Positions 1 through 5,901 of a stretch of 6,212 nucleotides of DNA are shown in pieces (position 1 is the stretch's first letter; every line of letters begins with the position of its first letter). The translations under genes and the position numbers were made by a program. The DNA comes from Candidatus Poseidoniales archaeon (GTDB taxonomy: Archaea > Thermoplasmatota > Poseidoniia > Poseidoniales > Poseidoniaceae), in the NCBI GenBank assembly GCA_009887135.1, contig QXYA01000163.1, forward strand, positions 775-6,986. Reading direction: 5' to 3'. Under the pieces are notes generated by a model. That model was not told where the DNA came from, did not search any database, and was given only the letters and a program-made list of their open reading frames with translations.

Positions 1-25
1 CCTTGCGAACCCCGTCCTTTCAATG

Positions 26-162
26 GGTTGACACGGAGTTACGCGTATACGAGGGGCCCCCTCGTATGCACATACGGCTTCAAGGGTACCCAACCATGAG
101 TATCTCAGATAAGGGTGTACAAAGGGTTCCAACGAGTTTTTCCGGACGACATGGTGTCAACC
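26..162. repeat. 9-bp inverted repeat bracketing the palindrome cluster
   Basis: GGTTGACAC (26-34) and GTGTCAACC (154-162) are exact reverse complements, 119 bases apart. Either they are the outer stem of a folded RNA of about 137 bases or the ends of a very small inserted element. No flanking target-site duplication is evident. Nine bases over this distance is suggestive rather than compelling. Confidence 0.35.
47..67. repeat. Perfect 10-bp GC-rich inverted repeat
   Basis: ATACGAGGGG (47-56) and CCCCTCGTAT (58-67) are exact reverse complements around a single base. As RNA this makes a 9-bp stem with a 3-base loop, extendable at the base by a G-U and a G-C pair on the plus strand. It lies about 120 bases past the radical SAM stop. 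It could protect the mRNA 3' end, bind a dimeric protein as DNA, or be part of a mobile-element end. Confidence 0.65.
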
Positions 163-188
163 TACATACTCTCGCAGTTCTCATCGGA

Positions 189-1598
189 TTAGCCAAAGAT
201 TGAGCACATCCTTGAGATTCGATCTGCGTATGCAATGACCAAAGCCCCGTCCAATGCAGTTTGTGATGGAATCGATAGTGTTCTGAATCGGATTTCATCG
301 GCTGGTTTCGGACTGTAACGCGTTCCATCGACCTCGCAAGTTGAAGCAATACGTTCCAATTCCTCAATGGTAGAGGGATGTCGACCTTCGGTTTTTTTCA
401 GTGCCTCTGACAGACGTGCCATTGCCAACCAATCATCAAACGTGAATGTGTTCGAGGACAGGACAACTGGCATGGAACCTGATGATTCCGTGAGACCCCA
501 TTCATGCTTTCGGGTAGCAACATCGGTTCCTCTTAGAAGCATGAGTGGAAATGCCTTGATGGTTGGAACGTTGTGCTTCAAGCACCATGATACGGTGTCT
601 TTGAAACTCTCCAATGATTGCTCTGGGAGCCCATAAATCAAGGTGATTTCGTAGTTAATCCCCCTTTTCGTAACTTCTCTCAACACCCTGTCGACTTTGT
701 CGATGTTGTTGTTTCTGCTCACAGCTTTCCCTTCGCTACGATGGATGGTCTGGAGGCCAAATTCTAGTTGAGCGTCCAGTTGTTCAGCCGCATTCAGAAA
801 CTCCTCATCGATCATTTCGGCACGGCATTGAAGGGATAATTTCCCTTTGTAGTCGTTCGCAATAAAACGTTGGAGAATAGAAAGAGATTGGGAGCTTGCG
901 TTAAAAATTGGGTCGAGAACGGCGATGTCATTTACACCATATTCGCAAAACAAGTCAATCTCCTTGTTGATTCGTTCAGGGGCAAACTCCCGTTTTGTCA
1001 ATCTTGCACCAGGCTCTTTGTGCTGACAGAAACCACATTTGAAAGGACAGCCACGCTGGCTTTCCCAACGAACAAACTTCTGGGTATTGACATCAATGAC
1101 CTTCGTTAACCAAGGCGATGGCATCATTGCAAGGTCAACCTCAGTCTGTTCAGCAAGGTCTTGCTCTCCAGCGCGATGAACTCCTCTAATCTCTTCATTG
1201 GGATTGAGGGCCAGCCCAGCAAGAGCCAATTCACCGTACCCACGAACAAAGAGATCGGCATGCGGGTATGTTTTCTCAAGGCCATCCGTCATGTAACTGA
1301 TTTGTGGTCCACCGAGGACAATTTTTCCCTTGAACCCGCGCCTGCGCAAACCTAGCATCAGGTATTGGATGGCCTCTTCTGCCCACACATATGCGCCAAT
1401 GGCTATCATTGAATCATCATTCACAAGATCAAGAATTTCTTTCAAAATCTCGGTTACATTGAACCCATCCGCATTGATCTCTCTTACGACAGAGGTGTAT
1501 TCGATGTTCATGGACTGCAACACTGCAATCAAAGACGCATGGCCGAGCGGAACTCTGGGATCTTTGTCCCTGCCCCAAGGAAATTCAACGACGACCAA
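189..1598 (-). CDS. B12-binding-domain (class B) radical SAM protein, substrate unknown
   Basis: 469 residues, soluble. Residues 1-140 form a Rossmann-like, B12-binding-type domain: a VVVEF strand, PLGHASLIAVLQ helix, IVLGGPQ (93-99) and ADLFVRGYGE (114-123), the last usually RGEGE in this family. The radical SAM barrel covers about 175-370. CPFKCGFC supplies the CxxxCxxC ligands of the 4Fe-4S cluster (C184, C188, C191); other family segments are LDPIFN (228-233), LEFGLQT (278-284) and LIYGLPEQS (320-328). A C-terminal region (380-469) is unassigned. Known: such enzymes cleave S-adenosylmethionine reductively to a 5'-deoxyadenosyl radical, and many methylate or rearrange unactivated carbons. 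The substrate cannot be told. No cobalamin-ligating DxHxxG motif is visible, so cobalamin may bind base-off without a His ligand, or not at all. No ATG occurs before M30; an in-frame TAA lies at 1620-1622. I use TTG at 1598. CTG at 1607 is also possible and sits better relative to the GGTGA at 1612-1616. Confidence 0.93.
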   Translation of the reverse strand: MVVVEFPWGRDKDPRVPLGHASLIAVLQSMNIEYTSVVREINADGFNVTEILKEILDLVNDDSMIAIGAYVWAEEAIQYLMLGLRRRGFKGKIVLGGPQISYMTDGLEKTYPHADLFVRGYGELALAGLALNPNEEIRGVHRAGEQDLAEQTEVDLAMMPSPWLTKVIDVNTQKFVRWESQRGCPFKCGFCQHKEPGARLTKREFAPERINKEIDLFCEYGVNDIAVLDPIFNASSQSLSILQRFIANDYKGKLSLQCRAEMIDEEFLNAAEQLDAQLEFGLQTIHRSEGKAVSRNNNIDKVDRVLREVTKRGINYEITLIYGLPEQSLESFKDTVSWCLKHNVPTIKAFPLMLLRGTDVATRKHEWGLTESSGSMPVVLSSNTFTFDDWLAMARLSEALKKTEGRHPSTIEELERIASTCEVDGTRYSPKPADEIRFRTLSIPSQTALDGALVIAYADRISRMCSIFG

Positions 1599-1611
1599 AG
1601 ATGACAGTTTT

Positions 1612-1619
1612 TCACCCCG
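1612..1619 (-). promoter_or_regulatory. Candidate ribosome binding site of the radical SAM gene, overlapping the upstream stop
   Basis: Minus-strand CGGGGTGA includes GGTGA, which pairs with the conserved end of 16S rRNA, and its last three bases are the TGA stop of the 206-residue gene. It lies 4 bases before an in-frame CTG (1605-1607) and 13 before the TTG at 1596-1598. Overlap of stop and binding site points to termination-coupled initiation. The site alone favours the CTG; start-codon frequency favours the TTG. Confidence 0.4.
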
Positions 1620-2232
1620 TTAGTTTGTCAAAAACCTCGCAAAATTCATCAAACAACGATGCTTGTTCCTCGTAAATTGACTTCACATCCTCCCAACCTT
1701 TGATGTCATTGTGTCGGTATTTGTGCCCACACTCGTACAGTTTTCGTGCGAGATTGATAAGGTTCCAAATCTTTTTTTTCAGTTTCTTGCTTTTAGTTAC
1801 ATTTGCAGCAAATTGTTGGAACACTTCACCAATTGCTTGAACAGTCTTCCCATTCATCCCTTTGTGATTCAGCTCACCTTCAAAGTTAGATTTCGACCAT
1901 TCTATAATGGAATTTGATGCGGCTGATGCCTTGAATTGTTTGTTTGAAAATGCTGACCTCTTTTTTCCAAAGTATAACAATCGTAGGTGCATTTCAACAC
2001 TCTTCGCAATCGGTAGAACCGTGAACAGCCCAGCATCACTGAAGAGATTTGGATCATTTTCGAGAAGTGCAGCGGCTTTCCTTGCATCGTCTGCGGATTT
2101 TCTCACGTATTCAAGATCAATTGGTATGTCTTCGCCCCGGAAGACGATCTCTTCCTCGGCAACATAGAGAGGTCCCAACGTCTCAACAAAACGATCAAAA
2201 TCGTCCCATTCAGCATCTGAAAGCACCTCCAT
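1612..2232 (-). CDS. Small all-helical protein with degenerate HEPN-like C-terminus, unknown function
   Basis: 206 residues, soluble, acidic at the N-terminus (WDDFDRF; EEE at 26-28) and basic in the middle (KSKKLKKK, 147-154). I do not recognise a named family. Predicted secondary structure is almost wholly helical: about 42-58, 66-88 (LFTVLPIAKSVEMHLRLLYF, like the second helix of HEPN proteins), 127-145, 153-168 and 180-203. LYECGHKYRHND (165-176) followed by a long amphipathic helix resembles the HEPN active-site segment R-N-x-x-x-H, but the Arg and Asn positions are G169 and H170; only H174 aligns. If homologous, it may lack RNase activity, or use H170/R173/H174 differently. The ATG has a strong site GGAGGG five bases upstream. 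It lies 36 bases after the CHAT gene and 13 before the radical SAM gene, so it is probably a dedicated partner or a cleavage target of the CHAT protease; no cleavage site can be read. Coding status is very likely; the HEPN link is tentative. Confidence 0.85.
   Translation of the reverse strand: MEVLSDAEWDDFDRFVETLGPLYVAEEEIVFRGEDIPIDLEYVRKSADDARKAAALLENDPNLFSDAGLFTVLPIAKSVEMHLRLLYFGKKRSAFSNKQFKASAASNSIIEWSKSNFEGELNHKGMNGKTVQAIGEVFQQFAANVTKSKKLKKKIWNLINLARKLYECGHKYRHNDIKGWEDVKSIYEEQASLFDEFCEVFDKLTG
1772..1779 (-). other. A8 run with in-phase A AAA AAG slippery heptamer
   Basis: The 206-residue gene reads CTG AAA AAA AAG at residues 151-154, so the heptamer A AAA AAG is in the phase used for -1 frameshifting. 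A -1 shift would add 21 codons and then stop, giving about 175 residues without the H170-H174 segment and the last helix. Presence is certain; use is unproven, as I see no clear stimulatory stem or spaced upstream Shine-Dalgarno site. Confidence 0.3.
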
Positions 2233-2243
2233 GTTGTCCCTCC
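2233..2243 (-). promoter_or_regulatory. Strong ribosome binding site of the 206-residue gene
   Basis: On the minus strand GGAGGG (2243-2238) lies five bases before the ATG at 2230-2232, a near-ideal Shine-Dalgarno site. It fixes the start of this gene. It is the only strong ribosome binding site in the operon; the CHAT and radical SAM genes have weak or no such sites. Confidence 0.85.
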
Positions 2244-2259
2244 GGAGTTTTCACGGAGG
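2239..2259 (-). promoter_or_regulatory. Hairpin that sequesters a Shine-Dalgarno site
   Basis: In the minus-strand RNA, CCUCCG (2259-2254) is perfectly complementary to CGGAGG (2244-2239), with a 9-base loop (UGAAAACUC). The 3' arm contains most of the Shine-Dalgarno site of the 206-residue gene. The 5' arm begins 9 bases after the stop of the CHAT gene (TAG at 2269-2271), close enough for a terminating ribosome to disturb it. This suggests that translation of the small gene is coupled to that of the CHAT gene. Six base pairs, five of them G-C, are directly visible; the regulatory role is inferred. Confidence 0.5.
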
Positions 2260-2262
2260 CAT
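2251..2262 (-). other. Three-codon mini-ORF (Met-Pro-Pro-stop) spanning the hairpin arm
   Basis: ATG CCT CCG TGA is in the same frame as the 206-residue gene, 30 bases upstream of its start. Its two proline codons are exactly the 5' arm of the SD-sequestering hairpin. A ribosome on it would hold that arm open. The only ribosome binding site is a weak AGG about five bases upstream (overlapping the CHAT stop). It may be coincidental. Confidence 0.2.
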
Positions 2263-2268
2263 GGATGC

Positions 2269-5200
2269 CTATGAATGTGAGGGTGGTGGTCGAAACCGCT
2301 CAGCGTCCTTTCTTTCTTGTTCTGTTAGCAATTCCGGATAAGTCGCAGCGATTTGACCGAATGGCTTCGCAAGGTGATCCATATTGCTTGTTCCTCTCCA
2401 CATCAAGGCTGCAACCCTGCTCACACAAAGCGCACTTTGAGCGCCAAGATAACGGTCCATCTCCTGATCTGTGGCAGAATCATGCCGGAGAATGTGAGTG
2501 AAGTTCAAGATCTCGTGACCCGTAGTGCCAGTTACCTGTTCGAACGCGCTGTCAATCGTTTGAATCCACTTATCCTCTGGTATTTGTTTCCAGAGGTGTT
2601 TTGGGATTTTTTCTCTCATGAAAGGTGGCAAAGGAAAACTTTGGTCAAAGGAACGGACCAAATGAGGTGCGAGTTCTTCTGTTATCCACTTAGGAGGGGA
2701 TTCAATGTCTTTCCAAACACGATCCCTCAATTCCCGTAATTGTCTCGCACGAATTCTCAGTTCAAGATCTGTCCAAGCGATGTCATTTCGTCGATGGAGT
2801 GCAATGCTTCGACTTGCGGCTTCGGACATCAAAGCTTTTCTGAGGTCTGGATTCTTTTTCATTTGGCCCATTTGCACTGCCGTCTCCATTAGGTCTCGAA
2901 TCCATGACAGTTCAGTTTTGGCGTCACTCTCTTCTTCTAACCCCGCTCGTTGTTGAATAAGAAGTTGGCAGAGGCGGAAGAATTGGAAATATCGCTCGAA
3001 GTCTGGTATTCTGCCACTGTCGTCAAACAACTTGGATGGGGGTTGAGAAAACTGTTCACCTAATTTTTCCACATGACAGCAGAATGCAGTGTATGTGTAG
3101 TCCTTACTCAAGAAAAGTATGTGTCGAAGAAGAATTTGACCAAAATCGTAATGCAAGAGCATCAATTCATGTCTTGACTCTGATTCGATTGAGAGTGCCT
3201 CTTTTGAAGCGATTAAAAGGGCGATTTCTCGTTGGGCATGTGATTCAAACATCAGTAAATGCTGGGCTTGGTAATTAATTTCTTTCATTCTCCAAATGTT
3301 TTCAAGTTCTGGGTCATTTTTGAGAAACGTATTTTTTGCCTCCTCTTTGAGTCGATTCCATTTATCTGTTTTCCAGAATTCATCCATGCTAAGATATGAC
3401 CCTTTCAACCATAATTGATAGATGAGGGCCGCTTTGGCTGGATTGGATGTTTGGAATTTGTCCATGTGTGCGATGATAAATTCACCAAGGAATTTGCAAG
3501 TTGATATTGAGAGGCTTGGAATCCTGCATCTCAATTCAAACAAGATTGGATCTGGTATTTCTTCGATTGAGTCCATCATTTTCTTGGGGTTTTTGAACCA
3601 TATTTTCAATTCATTATCCAGGACGTTGGTTTTTTGATTGGTTCCTGCCCGAAGGATTGAGAGTAAGTATTGGCCAGTGAACTTTCGCTCTTCATTCTCA
3701 ATGGGCTGGTTAATTCTGATTTCCATCTCAGGGTTATCGTACCCGTCGGAAAGGTAGGGCATTTGACCTGTTGGATCGATGGCTAAGAGGGCGTTCATTG
3801 CAAAGCGCATTGCTAAAGCAAGATCTTTGTGTTTCTCCCAACGCTTCACCTCTTCTGCAACGTAGGTGTTGATTGTGAAGGCAGTGAACAGTTTTGTGAA
3901 GATAGGGTGCTTTGGTAGCGCAGGGTTGTTTGGGTCGTCTAAGTCGATCAGAGCTTGCATATCCTCATCGGGGATTGTGATGTCTCTCAGGAATGCTGGA
4001 ATTTTTTCCAGGACGTCGTGAAATTCATCTTCGCTGGGGATTTCATCTGAATCAAACCAATCTTGCAGGATGTCAAGCGAGCATAGTGTTTCAAAAACAC
4101 CGCTTTGGGTTTGAACAACACCTTCCTTGGCCAGTTTATCCCAAGCAACCATGCATCGGAGTTTGCACGCAATCGGTGTTTCAAGTTCAGAAATCATCTG
4201 TATGGCAAGGATTTCTTCATCTGAAATGGTTGATAATCGATTCAACAGCGGGGCATCTCTGGGACACTCGAGCAGGTCCAGATTGGTGTTTGAGTTGACA
4301 AAAGAGTCAACAAATTTTGGCATCCCAAAGAATGTGCTGTTCATGCGCACACAAAGGTTCAGAGCTTCTTCCATGCCAAGTTGAACACCAAAATGAGTAT
4401 CCATGTAACCTGCTAAACTAACCGGAGTCATGGTATGTGGTTTGAGATGAATCAATTCATCAGGGTTCAAACCAAATTTCTCGAAAGGAAACATATACAG
4501 CCCCATATGTTCTTGCCTCTCTCTGGTTATGAGGAGTAGGGGAACAACTCTCGAGATTTGCAGTAATGTTTCAAAAATACCAGTCCCAAAGTGATTAATC
4601 AGCACCTCCGCATCGTCGATAATCAATGGTAAGAGCGGTGCTTGGTCAATTCTCTCCAGTTGGTCTTTGATGGTCTCTACTGTCTTTAGGAGGGGGTCAT
4701 GTCGTGCTGATTGATAGCAAATTTCAATCAATTCGGTGTCGAAACCAAGAGTTTGAAGAGCGAGCTTACTGATTGAGGTTTTTCCAGTGCAAGCGGGTGC
4801 TGACATGATGTAGAGGCCAGCAGAACCAGGCGAGAGATGTTCACAAATCATGGTATGATTATGAATATCGATGAATGGTGGGTGGAATTCACCTGGCATA
4901 ACACCGGGGATTACAATGTTTTGAGATGGTATGATGCATCCGTCCCTTCTCGATTCAAAAAGTGCATACGCCAACCAACATGCATCACGATTTGGGTGAA
5001 GTGATTTCAACCCCTTTCTTGCAAAAAGAACCGCTGAACGCACATCAATGGAATATGCTTTTTCGGTGGAGATTTGAGGTATGGCCTGAGTCACATGCGT
5101 CCAGAAACCGATGCTGAAATCTCTGGCTGCCACGTCCCAAATCTCCCAACGTGTAGCAACCACGGCGTCAACGCCTCGTATGCAGAATTGTTCTGCGATA

Positions 5201-5901
5201 GGTCCACTTATCCCGGCAATGTCAGTTTCAACCGAAGTATCTCCACTTTTGCAAGCATTGAGGATGACAAGTCGTGGAGGTCCAGCACGGCAACATGAAG
5301 CAACAAATTCTGTTGCTGTTAGTCCCCCTGAGTGACCAATATAATGCCCGTCTTCGACGCTCATGTGGCCACAGAAGTGAATGATGTCCCAATGATTGGA
5401 TGCAAGGATGGATCTGAGATTTTTTGGATCTTCATCTTCACGTGCACAAACAACTGTTGTGTCAATGCCTCTTGATTCCATCAGTTGTTGAATTGTGTAT
5501 GCCTCTTCTTGCGCTTTTGACAGTTCAATTGAAGATTCCAGATTGATGATCAAAGCCTTCTGACTGCCCCAGGGCAATCTGGGAATCCTTGTTTCAACCT
5601 TGAGGGGAATCACCTTGTACAATCCTTGGTAGGTGTCTTCATGCGGTTGAGATTCTTCGATATCCTGGTTTGGAATTAGTGGATACATTTCGGGATTTTC
5701 TTGATTTCTCACGGCCCAATTCACCCAAAACTTTGCATTTCCACGGAAATCAAGCTTTGATGCCACCATCTCACCAAAGGCGTCGTTGAACTGTTCCGCA
5801 TTGAACTTGTTGGCCCAAATGGATTCTGGGGATCTCCTGTTTGGAGTCGACCAAATTGAGTTTATGAGCATACTCAACGGAATCGGCCAGATCTCATCCA
5901 T
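2269..5901 (-). CDS. CHAT-domain cysteine protease fused to AAA+/STAND-type P-loop NTPase
   Basis: 1210 residues, predicted cytosolic, no membrane segments. Residues 1-110 are an unassigned N-terminal region. About 112-320 is a CHAT (caspase-HetF-associated, clan CD) peptidase: a first strand (ALIINLE), a helix rich in EEA, then HFCGH with catalytic H179 and LNACKSG with catalytic C217, followed by the usual glycine-rich helix, VVATRWE strand and the WLAYALF end. About 350-560 is an NTPase: Walker A APACTGKT (368-375), Walker B LPLIIDD (D429, D430) and a LLLITR strand (R460) like the arginine-bearing strand of STAND/AAA+ ATPases. The remaining ~650 residues are mostly predicted helix without clear repeats, the usual place for a sensor. 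Known: CHAT proteases are activated by partner or ligand binding and cut specific proteins. Inferred: nucleotide-dependent sensing through the C-terminus releases proteolysis. The ATG at 5901 is the first in frame after an upstream TGA; it lacks a good Shine-Dalgarno site. M11 (ATG at 5871), two bases after the upstream gene's stop, is an alternative start. Confidence 0.93.
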   Translation of the reverse strand: MDEIWPIPLSMLINSIWSTPNRRSPESIWANKFNAEQFNDAFGEMVASKLDFRGNAKFWVNWAVRNQENPEMYPLIPNQDIEESQPHEDTYQGLYKVIPLKVETRIPRLPWGSQKALIINLESSIELSKAQEEAYTIQQLMESRGIDTTVVCAREDEDPKNLRSILASNHWDIIHFCGHMSVEDGHYIGHSGGLTATEFVASCCRAGPPRLVILNACKSGDTSVETDIAGISGPIAEQFCIRGVDAVVATRWEIWDVAARDFSIGFWTHVTQAIPQISTEKAYSIDVRSAVLFARKGLKSLHPNRDACWLAYALFESRRDGCIIPSQNIVIPGVMPGEFHPPFIDIHNHTMICEHLSPGSAGLYIMSAPACTGKTSISKLALQTLGFDTELIEICYQSARHDPLLKTVETIKDQLERIDQAPLLPLIIDDAEVLINHFGTGIFETLLQISRVVPLLLITRERQEHMGLYMFPFEKFGLNPDELIHLKPHTMTPVSLAGYMDTHFGVQLGMEEALNLCVRMNSTFFGMPKFVDSFVNSNTNLDLLECPRDAPLLNRLSTISDEEILAIQMISELETPIACKLRCMVAWDKLAKEGVVQTQSGVFETLCSLDILQDWFDSDEIPSEDEFHDVLEKIPAFLRDITIPDEDMQALIDLDDPNNPALPKHPIFTKLFTAFTINTYVAEEVKRWEKHKDLALAMRFAMNALLAIDPTGQMPYLSDGYDNPEMEIRINQPIENEERKFTGQYLLSILRAGTNQKTNVLDNELKIWFKNPKKMMDSIEEIPDPILFELRCRIPSLSISTCKFLGEFIIAHMDKFQTSNPAKAALIYQLWLKGSYLSMDEFWKTDKWNRLKEEAKNTFLKNDPELENIWRMKEINYQAQHLLMFESHAQREIALLIASKEALSIESESRHELMLLHYDFGQILLRHILFLSKDYTYTAFCCHVEKLGEQFSQPPSKLFDDSGRIPDFERYFQFFRLCQLLIQQRAGLEEESDAKTELSWIRDLMETAVQMGQMKKNPDLRKALMSEAASRSIALHRRNDIAWTDLELRIRARQLRELRDRVWKDIESPPKWITEELAPHLVRSFDQSFPLPPFMREKIPKHLWKQIPEDKWIQTIDSAFEQVTGTTGHEILNFTHILRHDSATDQEMDRYLGAQSALCVSRVAALMWRGTSNMDHLAKPFGQIAATYPELLTEQERKDAERFRPPPSHS

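Larger units (their letters stand above)
1..188. other. Non-coding stretch downstream of the operon, palindrome-rich
   Basis: No gene is supported here. A plus-strand frame is open from the left edge to a TGA at 201-203, but it has no recognisable motif, overlaps the radical SAM 3' end by 15 bases and runs through the palindromes below, so I do not call it. Palindromes on the plus strand: CGTATACG (44-51), ATACGAGGGG/CCCCTCGTAT (47-67), CGTATG/CATACG (63-76), GGGTACCC (84-91) and TATCTCAGATA (101-111). A 9-bp inverted repeat (26-34 and 154-162) encloses them all. No T-run follows the main hairpin on either strand, so it is not a standard intrinsic terminator. Confidence 0.5.

Noticed and set aside
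28..33. TTGACA as a -35 box, also on the minus strand at 155-160
   Set aside because: No TATAAT-like element at 16-18 bases on either strand.
47..67. Intrinsic terminator for the operon
   Set aside because: The stem is strong, but no T-run follows it in either direction.
61..85. Resemblance of GCACATACGGCTTC to the 3' strand of group II intron domain V
   Set aside because: The matching 5' strand, GAAA tetraloop and bulge are missing; the adjacent bases pair into a simple CGTATG/CATACG hairpin.
26..162. Integron attC site
   Set aside because: No correctly oriented RYYYAAC and GTTRRRY pair at the ends of the structure.
3..203. Plus-strand open frame of 66 codons reaching the left edge
   Set aside because: No recognisable motif, no defined start, overlap with the 3' end of the radical SAM gene, and strong palindromes within it. 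It could still be the tail of a gene lying to the left.
189..1598. Prokaryotic viperin
   Set aside because: The radical SAM protein has an N-terminal B12-type domain and the class B GLQ and GLP segments, unlike the short single-domain viperins.
1612..2232. Bacterial gasdermin as partner of the protease
   Set aside because: Predicted all-helical and charged, without the beta-rich pore domain or hydrophobic N-terminal features of gasdermins.
2049..2501. 150-codon plus-strand open frame and other long plus-strand frames
   Set aside because: They lie opposite the CHAT and small-protein genes, have no recognisable motifs, and have composition expected of antisense shadows.
2269..5901. TPR-CHAT of a type III-E CRISPR system
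   Set aside because: No CRISPR repeats or Cas genes are visible, and the protein carries a P-loop NTPase that TPR-CHAT lacks.
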